64,000 bases of DNA, taken from the NCBI RefSeq assembly GCF_000015045.1, contig NC_008609.1, forward strand, positions 2,055,501 to 2,119,500. Reading direction: 5' to 3'. The stretch comes from Pelobacter propionicus DSM 2379. Its GTDB lineage: Bacteria > Desulfobacterota > Desulfuromonadia > Geobacterales > Pseudopelobacteraceae. Below the pieces are notes generated by a model. The model saw nothing but the letters and a program-made list of their open reading frames with translations, was not told the DNA's origin and did no database searches. The translations under genes were made by a program, and so were the position numbers. Shown here one piece after another: positions 1-9,824 of this stretch (the first letter of the stretch is position 1; each line of letters opens with the position of its first letter).

Positions 1-167
1 CAAAATGATGGGCTTTTTCATTTTCAGTTCTCCGCTCCACGTAGTATCTTTCGGGGTATGGGTGTTAAACGAACCTCTTTTTTATCTGGGGCAACGCTGT
101 CCTCGCAGGAATTGTTCTGGTGAGCGGCTACCCCCGCCCGTCAGGTCAAGTGCGAAACCGTTGGTGA
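1..167 (+). pseudogene. Relic 3' end of an EamA/DMT-family transporter gene
   Basis: Bases from about 25 to 135 align by eye with the 3' end of the EamA gene at 5280-5410: shared blocks include TTTCGGGGT, CTGGGGCAA, TCGCAGG and CTGGTGAGCGGCTA. The conceptual end reads ...AGIVLVSGY, then diverges to a TGA at 165-167. Upstream the frame is broken by internal stops and small indels, so this is a decayed remnant of a second member of the family. The upstream portion lies outside the window, so a partly intact gene there cannot be excluded. Confidence 0.55.
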
Positions 168-192
168 AGAACTATAATTAGAAGGATCCACC

Positions 193-999
193 ATGAATAT
201 TGAGTCATTCCTCATACGCATCGGCGTTCAATCACTTCCGGAGTCTCCACTGAACCGCCTTCAGGCACTTCACAGGGCTATGACCCAAACCGTGCCCTTT
301 GAAAACCTTGCGGTTCTTGAGGGGCAAAAAATCAGCCTGGACCCAGAAACCTTATTTACAAAAATAGTTGAACGAGGCCGGGGTGGATACTGTTTTGAGT
401 TGAATACCATGCTGGCTGAAGTTCTTGATTTTATGGGCTACAAGGTGGAGCGTCTTTTAGGAAGAGTCTGGGCGAACGGTGCAGCGTCACCCCCACTTAC
501 CCATATGACATTAAAGGTGACGGTGGAAAATCAATCTTACCTTTGCGATGTTGGATTCGGTGGTGGCACACTTAGAGAGCCATTGCCTTGGAATACCGGA
601 GCAATAGTGAATCAGTCGTCAGACAGTTTCCGCCTTGATAAGACTGATAACGCAGAAACCATGCTTTCGCGTCTGACAGGCGATTCATGGAAGAACCTAT
701 ACAGTCTTCTCCCATGTGTGGTTCGCGTCCAGGATTATATTCCTGCCAATCATTACACCTCCACTCATCCCGATTCGTATTTTACCCAGGGACCTGTTGC
801 CGCCCTGACAACCGAAGACGGACGTATTACGCTCCGTGGCCGCATTTTTCGAAGTGTAGGAGCAAATCGAGAGGAGGAACGGGAATTGGCGACCTTCGAT
901 GAACTTATTCAGGTATTATCCCGAGATTTTGGTTTGGACAATCTGGATGTTAAGAACCTGAAGAGTCGCCTTTCAGGGCTCTTCCTCCAAGCAGGGTAG
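193..999 (+). CDS. nat: Arylamine N-acetyltransferase
   Basis: This 268-residue cytosolic enzyme would transfer an acetyl group from acetyl-CoA to arylamines, hydrazines or related xenobiotics by a ping-pong mechanism. The full NAT catalytic triad is visible: Cys67 in the RGGYCFELN motif, His104 in LTHMTLKV and Asp119 in CDVGFGG, with the spacing normal for the family. Length matches typical bacterial NATs (about 260-280 residues). The ATG at 193 follows an AGAAGG ribosome site with suitable spacing. It sits alone between a transporter relic and a sensor-domain relic, in AT-richer DNA than the genes right of 15.7 kb, which suggests an accessory segment. Family assignment is firm; the natural substrate is unknown. 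Confidence 0.93.
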   Translation: MNIESFLIRIGVQSLPESPLNRLQALHRAMTQTVPFENLAVLEGQKISLDPETLFTKIVERGRGGYCFELNTMLAEVLDFMGYKVERLLGRVWANGAASPPLTHMTLKVTVENQSYLCDVGFGGGTLREPLPWNTGAIVNQSSDSFRLDKTDNAETMLSRLTGDSWKNLYSLLPCVVRVQDYIPANHYTSTHPDSYFTQGPVAALTTEDGRITLRGRIFRSVGANREEERELATFDELIQVLSRDFGLDNLDVKNLKSRLSGLFLQAG

Positions 1000-1202
1000 T
1001 GCTTACCTATGAAAACGAAGATTCAACATGCGAATAGACTGTTTCGCTACGCTCTCAGGTCAACCGCAAAGCCGTTAGCGAGATAACTGAAATGGAAAAT
1101 CATGAATACCGGAAACAATTCTTCGATTGAATATATGGATTACAGCAAATCCGCGTTCCAGGCAAAACAGTCAGGAGTCAGGATTTGCTTCACAGGCTTT
1201 GA

Positions 1203-1430
1203 AAATTAAATCTACCCCAAGAAACTGATTTAGGGCGGGTATACGCGTTTAATCAACGTATTGATTTTGAGCAGGTGCGAAATCTGTTGAAATCGCACTA
1301 TGATCTTATGGGGTTGACCTTTGCCATTCTTGATACCGACGAGAACTTCCTGATTGCGGTGGGAAGGCAGGATATCTGCGTACAATTCCATCGGGTCAAG
1401 TTAAACAGAGACAACAGAGGTTATCTATGA
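1203..1430 (+). pseudogene. Relic of a PocR-type sensory domain gene
   Basis: An open frame without any start codon runs from just after a TGA at 1200-1202 to a TGA at 1428-1430. Its product contains a core (DFEQVRNLLKSHYDLMGLTF, then AILDTDENFLIAVG and QDICVQFHRV) that resembles the PocR ligand-binding domain placed at the N-terminus of many sensor kinases of Geobacter-like bacteria. After FHRV the expected Cys-containing tail is missing. The stop overlaps the ATG of the kinase at 1427 (ATGA). I infer a decayed sensor gene, or a lost N-terminal domain of the kinase. The stretch 1000-1202 before it holds no supported gene, only a short 25-codon frame from 1009. Confidence 0.5.
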
Positions 1431-4411
1431 ATGTATTTATATATAGACAGTCAGCTACTCTACGTATAGTGGGAATATATTTGCTGGTAGGCTGTCTCTG
1501 GATATATACCTCTGATACGATTCTCGATTGGTTGGTTCATGACCAGCAAATCTTGGTTAAAATCGCCATCTACAAGGGGAGCTTTTACGTCATCTTTACC
1601 TCTCTGCTTCTGTATTTCCTCATCAATCGATACAGCAGGAGCCTTGCTGACTCAGAGCAGGCCCTGAAGGATCAAGTAAAGTCATTACTTGAAAGTAAAA
1701 CCAACCTCAAACAAGCTGAGGCTGCTCTGTTAAATATCCGCAGATTGCATGAAGCAACCGAGAGAATCGGAAAAGTTGGCGGTTGGGAGTTTGATACTGA
1801 AACATTGGAACAGACCTGGACAGATGAGGTCTATCGTATACATGAAGTCGAATTGTCATACAAACCAACGATTGACGATTGGATCAATTTCTATACCCCG
1901 GAATCCCGTTCAGCTATTGAACATGCGGTACAACATGCCATCGAACATGGCGAACCGTTTGATGTCGAGTTGGAAATAATCACAGCCAAAAGAAATACCA
2001 AAACAGTTCATGCTATCGGCAGAGCTGATAGAGAAAAGCACAAAGTATCCGGTTTTATTCAGGACATCACTGACCGAAAGATTGCCGAAGAATCACTGAA
2101 ATTGACCCGATTCTCAATAGACCACTCCTCAGATGGACTTTTCTGGATGACTCCTGATGCTCGTATTATCGATGTCAATGAAGCAGCATGCTGTTCTCTT
2201 GGATATTCTAGAGAAGAATTGTTGCAATTATCCATTCCTGATATTGATCCATTTTACGATGCCGACGTTTGGCGGCAATTTTTTGCTGAACTTCAACAAA
2301 AAGGCACACTTACATTTGAAACTGAGCACCTAACGAAAGACAGTAAGCGGTTCCCCGTAGAAATAGTTTCGAACCTAATCCAATTCGGTTCTAAAAAACT
2401 CATATGCGCCTTCGTTCGCAACATAACCGACCGCAAGATGGCGGAACAAGCCCTCCAATATGAGCGGGACCTCTCCATGGATATTATCAACGCCCAACCC
2501 GCTGGCATTTACAGAATCCGTGTATTTGCCCCGGAGACCTGGAAAAATGATGCGTGGCGAGGTTCCAAGAACTCTCCTCATGTCGTCGAATTGGCATCCG
2601 AGACTTTTTTCAAAATTCTTGGCACCACAAAGGAAGCCTTTGAGAACAACCCAGGTGTGATTATAGATTTAATCTATCCCGATGACAGGGAAGGGTTTGC
2701 CAAGAAAAATGAGGAGGCTGCTGTACTTCTTGAGGAGTTCAATTGGGAAGGTCGCCTCCTCATTGACGGCGCGATCAGGTGGGTCCGTTTCCAATCGTTG
2801 CCCCGACCTCTCGAAAATGGAGATGTCCTTTGGACTGGTGCTCTCTTAGACATCACCGACCGCAAGAAGGCCGAAGACCGGATACATGAAAGCGAGAATC
2901 GGCTGAGATACGCTTTGGAGGGAAGTAATGATGGACTATGGGATGTGCAGCTAAAAACGGGGAACACATATCTGAGTCCACGGGGTTGCGCAATTCTGGG
3001 TTATCGAGAGAATGAGCTTGAAGATATTATAAAGGTCTGGTCTGACATGGTTCATCCCGATGATCTGCAAATAACAAAGGAGCAGCTTCAGGCACATATG
3101 GACGGTAATGCCGAAATATTCGCGGTTGAGCAGCGGTTAAGGACAAAGTCAGGCGACTGGAAATGGATACACACTCGGGGAAAAATAGTCGAGAAAGACC
3201 TGAACGGTGTGCCAATACGCATTACCGGAACACATACAGATATCCATGATAAAAAACTGCTCGAATCCCAACTCTTCCAGGCTCAGAAAATGGAATCAAT
3301 AGGAAGTCTTGCTGGTGGAGTGGCTCACGATTTCAATAATAAGTTGAGTGTCATCCTTGGATGCACATATTTGGCACAATCTGAAGAAGATTCCAATAAG
3401 CGACAGCATTTCTTGGAGGAAATTCAAAAGGCCGCTGAACAGTCCGCCGACCTTACCCGACAACTATTGGCTTTTGCCAGGAAACAAACGATTTCGCCCA
3501 AGCTGTTGGACTTGAACGATACAATTTCAGGCATGATAAAAATGCTCCAACGACTCATTGGAGAGAATATACATCTCGCATGGCTTCCGGCGCCAAGTCT
3601 GTGGCAAATAATGGCAGATCCAAGCCAGATCGATCAGATTCTTGCAAATCTCTGTGTCAACGCTAAGGATGCCATCAGGAACGTAGGACGGATCACCATC
3701 GAAACTCGAAACAAAATCATCGATAATGATTACTGTGTTAATAACCCGGAAGCGATTCCCGGTGAGTATGTACACTTGAGTGTCAGTGACAACGGCAGCG
3801 GCATGGATAAGGAAACTATATCCCAAGTCTTTGAGCCATTCTTCACAACCAAGGGTCTCGGAGAGGGGACTGGCCTTGGCCTTGCAACAGTTTATGGAAT
3901 TGTTAAACAGAACAACGGATTCATCAATATTTATAGTGAACCAGGACAGGGCACAACGTTCACAATCCATCTCCCCAGGTATGTCGGCAAATCAGTTCAA
4001 AATAAAAAAGAAGGCATGGCGATACATGCTCCAGTAGGCTCGGAGACAATTTTACTGGTGGAAGACGAATTGGCAATTTTGAATATGGTTTCAATGATAC
4101 TGAGCAAGCAGGGCTACACAGTATTATCTGCAAACACTCCAGCCGAAGCTATAAGCATGGCTAAAGAAAGCTCCAGCGAGATCAATTTGCTCATCACTGA
4201 CGTTATCATGCCAGAAACGAATGGTAAGGAGTTGTCCAATAAGCTGCAGTCCCTATATCCTCAGCTCAAGTGTCTCTATATGTCCGGATACACTGCCGAT
4301 GCTATTACACAGCACGGTGTGCTTGATGAGGGAGTAAATTTCATTCAGAAGCCGTTTTCGTTGCCTGCTTTGGCAACCAAGGTGAGGGAAGTGCTGGATA
4401 AAAAGTCATGA
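1427..4411 (+). CDS. Hybrid sensor histidine kinase, multi-PAS with receiver domain
   Basis: This 994-residue membrane-bound kinase probably senses a small ligand or redox cue and passes phosphate within itself. Two hydrophobic segments lie near residues 14-36 and 46-64, followed by a short coiled coil. Four PAS/PAC units follow, each ended by a DITDRK-type motif (about 110-225, 226-342, 345-485, 490-620). The HisKA box has the phosphoacceptor His634 in [14 protein letters not shown]. The ATPase domain shows the N box ([10 protein letters not shown]), DNGSGMD and [13 protein letters not shown]-terminal receiver carries the acceptor Asp925 in [11 protein letters not shown]. No response regulator gene is adjacent. 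The ATG overlaps the stop of the PocR relic upstream. Domain calls are firm, the signal unknown. Confidence 0.93.
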   Translation: MNVFIYRQSATLRIVGIYLLVGCLWIYTSDTILDWLVHDQQILVKIAIYKGSFYVIFTSLLLYFLINRYSRSLADSEQALKDQVKSLLESKTNLKQAEAALLNIRRLHEATERIGKVGGWEFDTETLEQTWTDEVYRIHEVELSYKPTIDDWINFYTPESRSAIEHAVQHAIEHGEPFDVELEIITAKRNTKTVHAIGRADREKHKVSGFIQDITDRKIAEESLKLTRFSIDHSSDGLFWMTPDARIIDVNEAACCSLGYSREELLQLSIPDIDPFYDADVWRQFFAELQQKGTLTFETEHLTKDSKRFPVEIVSNLIQFGSKKLICAFVRNITDRKMAEQALQYERDLSMDIINAQPAGIYRIRVFAPETWKNDAWRGSKNSPHVVELASETFFKILGTTKEAFENNPGVIIDLIYPDDREGFAKKNEEAAVLLEEFNWEGRLLIDGAIRWVRFQSLPRPLENGDVLWTGALLDITDRKKAEDRIHESENRLRYALEGSNDGLWDVQLKTGNTYLSPRGCAILGYRENELEDIIKVWSDMVHPDDLQITKEQLQAHMDGNAEIFAVEQRLRTKSGDWKWIHTRGKIVEKDLNGVPIRITGTHTDIHDKKLLESQLFQAQKMESIGSLAGGVAHDFNNKLSVILGCTYLAQSEEDSNKRQHFLEEIQKAAEQSADLTRQLLAFARKQTISPKLLDLNDTISGMIKMLQRLIGENIHLAWLPAPSLWQIMADPSQIDQILANLCVNAKDAIRNVGRITIETRNKIIDNDYCVNNPEAIPGEYVHLSVSDNGSGMDKETISQVFEPFFTTKGLGEGTGLGLATVYGIVKQNNGFINIYSEPGQGTTFTIHLPRYVGKSVQNKKEGMAIHAPVGSETILLVEDELAILNMVSMILSKQGYTVLSANTPAEAISMAKESSSEINLLITDVIMPETNGKELSNKLQSLYPQLKCLYMSGYTADAITQHGVLDEGVNFIQKPFSLPALATKVREVLDKKS

Positions 4412-4513
4412 TATGCTTTGTAAAGAAGAACCGGAAAAGTCATTTACACACTTGGGTTGACAGGTCCAAGAATAAGTGGATTTGATTCCTTCCGACTGCC
4501 TAAGGAGGCAATA

Positions 4514-5450
4514 ATAGATACCCGCAAAGCGATTGACGCGAAAGCAATGGGATTAATGATTTGTCTCTGCATGACCTGGGGCTTGCAGCAGGTCGTACTG
4601 AAGGCAGCAGCTCAGGATATTGCACCACTCTTGCTGATAGCATTGCGTTCAGGCGTTGCTGCGATACTGGTAGGCCTGCTGATGTTGTTCCGTGGAGAGC
4701 GGATGTCCTTAGGCGATGGTACTTGGCGTCCTGGGCTGCTCGTAGGTTTTTTGTTCGCGCTCGAATTCCTGTTTGTTGGCGAAGGGTTGCGTTATACCAG
4801 TGCCTCCCACACGGTGGTCTTCCTGTACACCGCTCCAGTTTTTGCCGCCATTGGACTTCATTGGAAATTGAAAGTGGAACGGCTGCAGCCTTTTCAATGG
4901 CTGGGAATTTTGCTGGCTTTCACCGGTATTGTCATAGCGTTTTTTTTTACGGAGTCCGCAACCAATGAGCGGATCAGCATCAAACTACTTGTGGGGAGAC
5001 TTCCTTGCTCTCCTCGCAGGGATTGCATGGGGTGCGACAACCGTAGTGATACGCTGCTCAAGTCTCTCCAGAGCTTCAGCCACCCAAACATTGCTCTATC
5101 AGTTGGTCGGTGCATTCATCCTGCTGATGTTGGCGGCTATCGTGTTGGGTCAGACCGGCTTCCACCAAACCCGTCTCGCTTGGGGAAGCCTTTTGTTCCA
5201 GTCACTGGTGGTATCCTTTGCAAGCTTTCTGATCTGGTTCTGGCTGCTGCGCAATTATTTGGCTTCCCGGCTAGGCGTTTTCTCGTTCATGACGCCACTC
5301 TTCGGTATAGCTTTCGGGGTGTGGCTGTTACATGAACCCCTTGATCCGAGCTTCCTGGCTGGGGCAATGCTTGTCATCGCAGGGATCGTACTGGTGAGCG
5401 GCTATGGATGGTTGAAACACGCGATCAGAAACGTGGCGAAGCAAAGCTGA
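4514..5450 (+). pseudogene. EamA/DMT-family transporter, broken by a frameshift in a T9 run
   Basis: The two halves of a typical ten-helix EamA permease lie in different frames. The first half (WGLQQVVLKAA..DIAPLLLIALRSG) reads in one frame up to the T run at 4940-4948; the second (GDFLALLAGIAWGATTVVIR to GIVLVSGYGWLKHAIRN) reads in the next frame to the TAA at 5450. Removing one T would restore a single protein of roughly 310 residues. The start is also odd: an AAGGAGG site at 4502-4508 is followed by ATA at 4514, where relatives would have ATG; the first in-frame ATG is 4547. The defect may be real decay, phase variation at the homopolymer, or a sequencing slip. Confidence 0.8.
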
Positions 5451-5519
5451 AAACCATCCGAGAGATCAACTGGCCCATGTGATAAATGACCAAGGTCGTA
5501 TTCGCCGGAACAACGGTCG

Positions 5520-5571
5520 GATTGCCAGTGGAACACCGGGTGCCATTACATCAGTTTCTATGGTCGGATTG
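5520..5571 (+). repeat. Degenerate repeat, copy 1 (second copy near 6067-6118)
   Basis: The blocks GGAAC..CCGG..TG..ATT, ACATCAGTT and GT.GGAT occur in the same order here and at 6067-6118, immediately left of the transposon target site. Both copies flank the HU gene. They could be tails of decayed coding sequence or a dispersed intergenic element; no function is evident. The rest of 5451-5644 holds nothing else that I can support. Confidence 0.3.
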
Positions 5572-5644
5572 ACCGGAATACGCGACTGACAATCATTCAA
5601 AAATGTGATAATTATCCAACCCAACACCAATTAAAGGAGAGGCC

Positions 5645-5911
5645 ATGACGAAAGCAGAATTCGTAGCAGCAATAGCAGCTGAGCTTGATGTGCCTAAAAA
5701 TGTTGCGGCAGAGACCGTTGAGGCGTTCCTGAAGGTCACTACTGACCTACTGAAGGCCGGTGATAAGATTACTTTTCCGGGCTTCGGCACATTCGGTGTT
5801 TCAGAGCGTGCAGCTCGCACTGGTCGCAATCCGCAGACAGGCGCAGAGATTCAGATTGCAGCATCCAAGTCAGGTAAGTTCACGGCCGGTAAGAATCTCA
5901 AGAACCTGTAA
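5645..5911 (+). CDS. HU-family nucleoid DNA-binding protein
   Basis: An 88-residue histone-like protein that would bind and bend DNA as a homodimer. The sequence starts MTKAEFVAAIAAELDV and holds the family signature GFGTFGVSERAARTGRNPQTG in the beta-arm, followed by the lysine-rich C-terminus KSGKFTAGKNLKNL. Length is the family norm (about 90). The ATG at 5645 follows AAAGGAGAGG with good spacing. It is a single-gene unit followed by a hairpin at 5921-5945. Several HU paralogues are common in Geobacter-like genomes, so this may be an accessory copy. IHF is unlikely, as IHF-specific residues are not evident. Confidence 0.92.
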   Translation: MTKAEFVAAIAAELDVPKNVAAETVEAFLKVTTDLLKAGDKITFPGFGTFGVSERAARTGRNPQTGAEIQIAASKSGKFTAGKNLKNL

Positions 5912-5914
5912 CCA

Positions 5915-5950
5915 TAAAAAAAGCCAGACCTGTGAGGTTTGGCTTAACTT
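5915..5950. terminator. Hairpin after the HU gene
   Basis: AAGCCAGACC (5921-5930), loop TGTGA, GGTTTGGCTT (5936-5945): ten pairs with one G-T wobble. A run of A lies on the left side, so it gives a U-tract for minus-strand transcripts; for HU the U-tract is weak. Confidence 0.6.
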
Positions 5951-6118
5951 CGCGCTAACTGTTCTCAAAACATTTTTAAATATTTGGAGAGAATTGTACT
6001 CCCTTCTTGGGAGTATAAGCCAGATTAAGTAATGCGCCCAACCAATCCATTAAATGTTCGGGGACGTTCCGGGGAACGCCGGTTGGATTCACATCAGTTC
6101 TTTCGGTGGGATAAGATA

Positions 6119-6156
6119 GGGGTCGTCTCAGAAAACGGAAAATAAAGCACGCTAAG
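6119..6156 (+). repeat. Left terminal inverted repeat of the transposon
   Basis: It reads GGGGTCGTCTCAGAAAACGG and continues to ...CACGCTAAG, 38 bp. The tnpA stop codon (6152-6154) lies inside it, as is common in Tn21-like elements. The preceding five bases, AGATA, are the target duplication. Confidence 0.95.
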
Positions 6157-9124
6157 CCGGTGGCAGCGGTCGCAATGGCCTGAACTTCCCCGCACCGACC
6201 TTGGCACTGCTGCGCCATAGGTAATCGCCGGTCAGGTTGATATGCTCCCACCCCAGCGGGGACAGATATTGCAGCAACGTGTCGTCCAGCGCCTTGCCGT
6301 GGGCACGCAAAGCACTGGTGGCACGCTCCAGATAGACCGTGTTCCACAACACGATGGCCGCCGTCACCAGATTGAGGCCGCTGGCCCGGTAGCGCTGCTG
6401 CTCAAAACTGCGGTCGCGGATTTCACCCAATCGGTAGAAGAAGACCGCCCTGGCCAGCGCGTTGCGCGCCTCGCCCTTATTCAGCCCCGCATGGACGCGG
6501 CGGCGCAGCTCCACGCTTTGCAGCCAATCCAGAATGAACAGCGTGCGCTCGATGCGCCCCAGCTCGCGCAGGGCGACGGCCAAGCCGTTTTGGCGCGGAT
6601 AGCTGCCGAGCTTGCGCAGCATCAGCGAGGCCGTCACCGTGCCCTGCTTGATCGAAGTGGCCAGCCGTAGGATTTCATCCCAATGAGCGCGAATAGCCTT
6701 GATGTTCAGCCTGTCGCTGCTAATCATCGGCTTGAGTGCATCGTAGGCAGTATCGCCCTTGGGAATGAACAGCTTGGTGTCGCCCAGGTCGCGGATGCGC
6801 GGCGCGAACCGGAATCCCAGAAAGTGCATCAGGCCGAACACATGATCGGTGAAGCCCGCCGTGTCGGTGTAGTGTTCCTCGATACGCAAGTCAGACTCGT
6901 GGTACAGCAGGCCATCGAGCACATAGGTCGAGTCGCGCAAGCCGACGTTGACCACCTTGGCGCTGAAGGGCGCGTATTGGTCGGAGATATGGGTATAGAA
7001 CGTCCGCCCAGGGCTACTTCCATACTTCGGATTGATATGCCCGGTGCTCTCTGCCTTGCTGCCGGTTCGGAAGTTCTGGCCGTCCGACGATGACGTGGTG
7101 CCGTCGCCCCAGTTTCCGGCGAAGGGTTGTCGAAACTGTGCGTTCACCAGCTCGGCCAGCGCCGTCGAATAGGTTTCGTCGCGAACGTGCCAGGCTTGCA
7201 GCCAAGACAGCTTGGCGTAGGTGGTGCCAGGGCAGGACTCGGCCATCTTGGTGAGCCCAAGATTGATACCATCAGCCAGAATCGTCGTCATCAGCAAGGT
7301 TTTGTCCTTGGCCGTGTCGCCGGTCTTCAGGTGTGTGAAGTGGCGCGTGAAGCCCGTCCATTCATCGACCTCCATCAGCAACTCGGTGATCTTGAGGTGC
7401 GGCAGCAACATCGCCGACTGGTCAATCAAGGCTTGCGCGGCGTCTGGCACCGCTGCGTCCAGCGGCGTGATCTTCAGGCCCGATGCAGTGGTGATGATGG
7501 CGTCCGGTAAGTCGTTGGTCGCCGCCATGCGGTTGACTGTGGCGAGTTGCGCCTCCAATAATTCCAGTCGGTCATGCAGATATTGGTCGCAGTCGGTGGC
7601 CACGGCCAGTGGCAATTCGCTGGCCAGCTTCAGGGTGGCGAACTTCTCGATCGGCACCAGGTATTCGTCGAAGTCCTTGAACTGGCGCGAACCCTGCACC
7701 CAAACATCACCAGAGCGCAGTGCGTTCTTCAGCTCCGACAGGGCGCATAACTCGTAGTAACGCCGGTCAATACCCTCGTCGGTCAGAACCAGCTTTGCCC
7801 AGCGCGGCTTGATGAATGCGGTTGGCGCATCGGCGGGCACCTTGCGCGCGCTGTCGCTGTTCATGCCGCGCAGCACGTCGATGGCATCGAGCACACCCTT
7901 GGCGGTGGGCGCGGCGCGCAGTTTGAGCACGTCCAGGAACTGCGGCGCATAGCGGCGCAGCGTGGCGTAACTCTCGCCGATATGGTGCAGGAAATCAAAA
8001 TCGGCAGGCCGCGCCAGCGTTTGCGCCTCGGTGACGCTGGCGGCGAAGGTGTCCCACGGCATGACCGCTTCGATGGCGGCGAACGGATCGCCGCCGCTTT
8101 GTTTGGCTTCAATCAGCGCCTGACCGATGCGCCCATACATCCGCACCTTGTCGTTGATCGCCTTGCCGGAAGCCTGGAACTGCTGTTGATGCTTGTTCTT
8201 GGCCGCATTGAACAGCTTGCCGATGATACGGTCGTGAAGGTCGATGATTTCATCAGTGACGGTGGCCATGCCCTCGATGGCCAGTGCTACCAAGGTGGCG
8301 TAACGCCGCTGCGACTCGAACTTGGCCAGGTCGGCGGGCGTCATCTGGCCGCCTTCGCGGGCGATCTTGAGCAAGCGGTTTTGGTGTACCTGCCGTTCGA
8401 TGCCAGCAGGTAGGTCAAGCGCCTGCCAGGCTTTGAGGCGTTCGATGTGTTCAAGCATGTGGCGCGAGTTCGGCTTGGCGGGCGATTGGCGCAGCCACGC
8501 TAGCCACGTCATTTTGCTACCATCCTTGCGCTTGAGCAGTTCGTCCAGGCGCTGGCGATGGACAGGTATCAAGGAATCGGCCAATGCCGCATGGATGCTT
8601 CGGTTGGCACGGGTAATGGCCTCGGCGCTTGCGCGCTCGATGGCATTCATGGCGGGTAGGATGATGCTCTGCCGCCGCAGGTTTTCAACAAGGGTGCTGG
8701 CCAGCACAATGCCTTTGTCTGTTTGCAAGGCCAGTTCGGTCAATGTATGCACGGCTTGCCGGTAATGACTCATGGTGAAGGGCTTGAATCCAAACACCGT
8801 TTGCAGCTCGACCAAGTGCTCCCGCCGTGTCTGCTCGCGCTGGCCGTAATGGTTCCAGCTTTCCACCGGCACCTTGAGTTGTGCGGCCACCATGCGCAGC
8901 AGGGGCGGAAATGGAGGATCATCGACGCCCAAGAAGATGCCAGGGAATCGCAAGTAGCAAAGCTGCACGGCGAAGCCCAATCGATTCGCGGCGCCGCGAC
9001 GCTGACGGATCACCGACAGGTCGGTTTCGTTGAACGTGTAGTGCCGTATCAGTTCGTCTTTGGCATCTGGCAGTGTCAGCAGACTTTCGCGCTCGGTGGC
9101 GGACAGGATTGAGCGGCGTGGCAT
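6152..9124 (-). CDS. tnpA: Tn3-family transposase TnpA
   Basis: A 990-residue DDE transposase that binds the 38-bp ends and drives replicative transposition, forming cointegrates. It starts [19 protein letters not shown], the usual Tn21-type N-terminus, and contains the C-terminal catalytic region with [15 protein letters not shown] (DDE aspartate area) and the late segment [14 protein letters not shown], where the catalytic glutamate lies. Length fits the family (about 960-1,010 residues). Translation ends inside the left inverted repeat. The start is 3 bases past the tnpR stop, so the two are co-transcribed with tnpR first. No disruption is visible, so it is probably active. Confidence 0.97.
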   Translation of the reverse strand: MPRRSILSATERESLLTLPDAKDELIRHYTFNETDLSVIRQRRGAANRLGFAVQLCYLRFPGIFLGVDDPPFPPLLRMVAAQLKVPVESWNHYGQREQTRREHLVELQTVFGFKPFTMSHYRQAVHTLTELALQTDKGIVLASTLVENLRRQSIILPAMNAIERASAEAITRANRSIHAALADSLIPVHRQRLDELLKRKDGSKMTWLAWLRQSPAKPNSRHMLEHIERLKAWQALDLPAGIERQVHQNRLLKIAREGGQMTPADLAKFESQRRYATLVALAIEGMATVTDEIIDLHDRIIGKLFNAAKNKHQQQFQASGKAINDKVRMYGRIGQALIEAKQSGGDPFAAIEAVMPWDTFAASVTEAQTLARPADFDFLHHIGESYATLRRYAPQFLDVLKLRAAPTAKGVLDAIDVLRGMNSDSARKVPADAPTAFIKPRWAKLVLTDEGIDRRYYELCALSELKNALRSGDVWVQGSRQFKDFDEYLVPIEKFATLKLASELPLAVATDCDQYLHDRLELLEAQLATVNRMAATNDLPDAIITTASGLKITPLDAAVPDAAQALIDQSAMLLPHLKITELLMEVDEWTGFTRHFTHLKTGDTAKDKTLLMTTILADGINLGLTKMAESCPGTTYAKLSWLQAWHVRDETYSTALAELVNAQFRQPFAGNWGDGTTSSSDGQNFRTGSKAESTGHINPKYGSSPGRTFYTHISDQYAPFSAKVVNVGLRDSTYVLDGLLYHESDLRIEEHYTDTAGFTDHVFGLMHFLGFRFAPRIRDLGDTKLFIPKGDTAYDALKPMISSDRLNIKAIRAHWDEILRLATSIKQGTVTASLMLRKLGSYPRQNGLAVALRELGRIERTLFILDWLQSVELRRRVHAGLNKGEARNALARAVFFYRLGEIRDRSFEQQRYRASGLNLVTAAIVLWNTVYLERATSALRAHGKALDDTLLQYLSPLGWEHINLTGDYLWRSSAKVGAGKFRPLRPLPPA

Positions 9125-9126
9125 GG

Positions 9127-9684
9127 TCAGTCTTCCCGCAGGTACTGGTACAAGGTTTCACGGCTGATGCCGAAGTCACGGGCCACCAAGGTTTTCTGGT
9201 CGCCTGCCGCAACTCGCCGTTTCAACTCGGCAATTTGTTCGCTGTTCAGCGATTTCTTTCGTCCCCGGTAGGCCCCGCGCTGCTTAGCCAGCACGATTCC
9301 CTCGCGCTGACGTTCGCGGATCAGAGCGCGCTCGAACTCAGCAAAGGCTCCCATGACCGACAGCATCAGATTGGCCATCGGTGAGTCCTCGCCGGTGAAC
9401 GTTAGCCCTTCTTTGACGAACTCCATGCGCACGCCCCGTTGTGTCAGCCCTTGGACGATGCGGCGCAGGTCATCAAGGTTGCGTGCCAACCTGTCCATGC
9501 TATGCACCACCACGGTGTCGCCCTCGCGGACGAAGGCCAGCAGCCTTTCAAGTTCGGGACGTTGTGTGTCCTTGCCTGAAGCCTTATCGGTGAATACCTT
9601 GCCGACTTCTATTTGTTCCAGTTGTCGATCAGGATTCTGGTCGAAGCTGCTGACGCGAACGTAGCCGATACGTTGACCTTGCAA
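9127..9684 (-). CDS. tnpR: Serine resolvase TnpR of the transposon
   Basis: A resolvase/invertase that resolves cointegrates at res. The catalytic domain shows [20 protein letters not shown] (catalytic serine in VRVSS), [12 protein letters not shown] and [18 protein letters not shown]; the C-terminal helix-turn-helix ends [15 protein letters not shown] place the start at TTG 9684 (product MQGQRIGY..., 185 residues) because GGAGG stands four bases upstream and Tn21 resolvases begin there. An in-frame ATG at 9744 would add 20 residues unlike the family and would run into res. It is transcribed ahead of tnpA. Confidence 0.94.
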   Translation of the reverse strand: MQGQRIGYVRVSSFDQNPDRQLEQIEVGKVFTDKASGKDTQRPELERLLAFVREGDTVVVHSMDRLARNLDDLRRIVQGLTQRGVRMEFVKEGLTFTGEDSPMANLMLSVMGAFAEFERALIRERQREGIVLAKQRGAYRGRKKSLNSEQIAELKRRVAAGDQKTLVARDFGISRETLYQYLRED

Positions 9685-9696
9685 GATGCCTCCAAA

Positions 9697-9824
9697 GGTA
9701 AAAATGTCAGGATGAGATCTATTACCCTTGGCTGAATGTGTCAATAAATATAAATTAATACCCTACTCTGACGTTGTTTGTGCTCAACATCTGACATCAG
9801 GTTAGGGTATAGCCTTAACTGACA
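9697..9824 (-). promoter_or_regulatory. res site of the transposon
   Basis: This AT-rich intergenic stretch upstream of tnpR carries several copies of the TGTCAG/CTGACA half-site typical of Tn21-type res. The clearest is subsite I at 9792-9824, an imperfect inverted repeat with outer arms TGACATCAG and CTGACA around TTAGGGTATA. It is also where the tnpR/tnpA promoter is expected. The stop codon of the cargo outer-membrane factor (9815-9817) falls within it. Confidence 0.65.
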
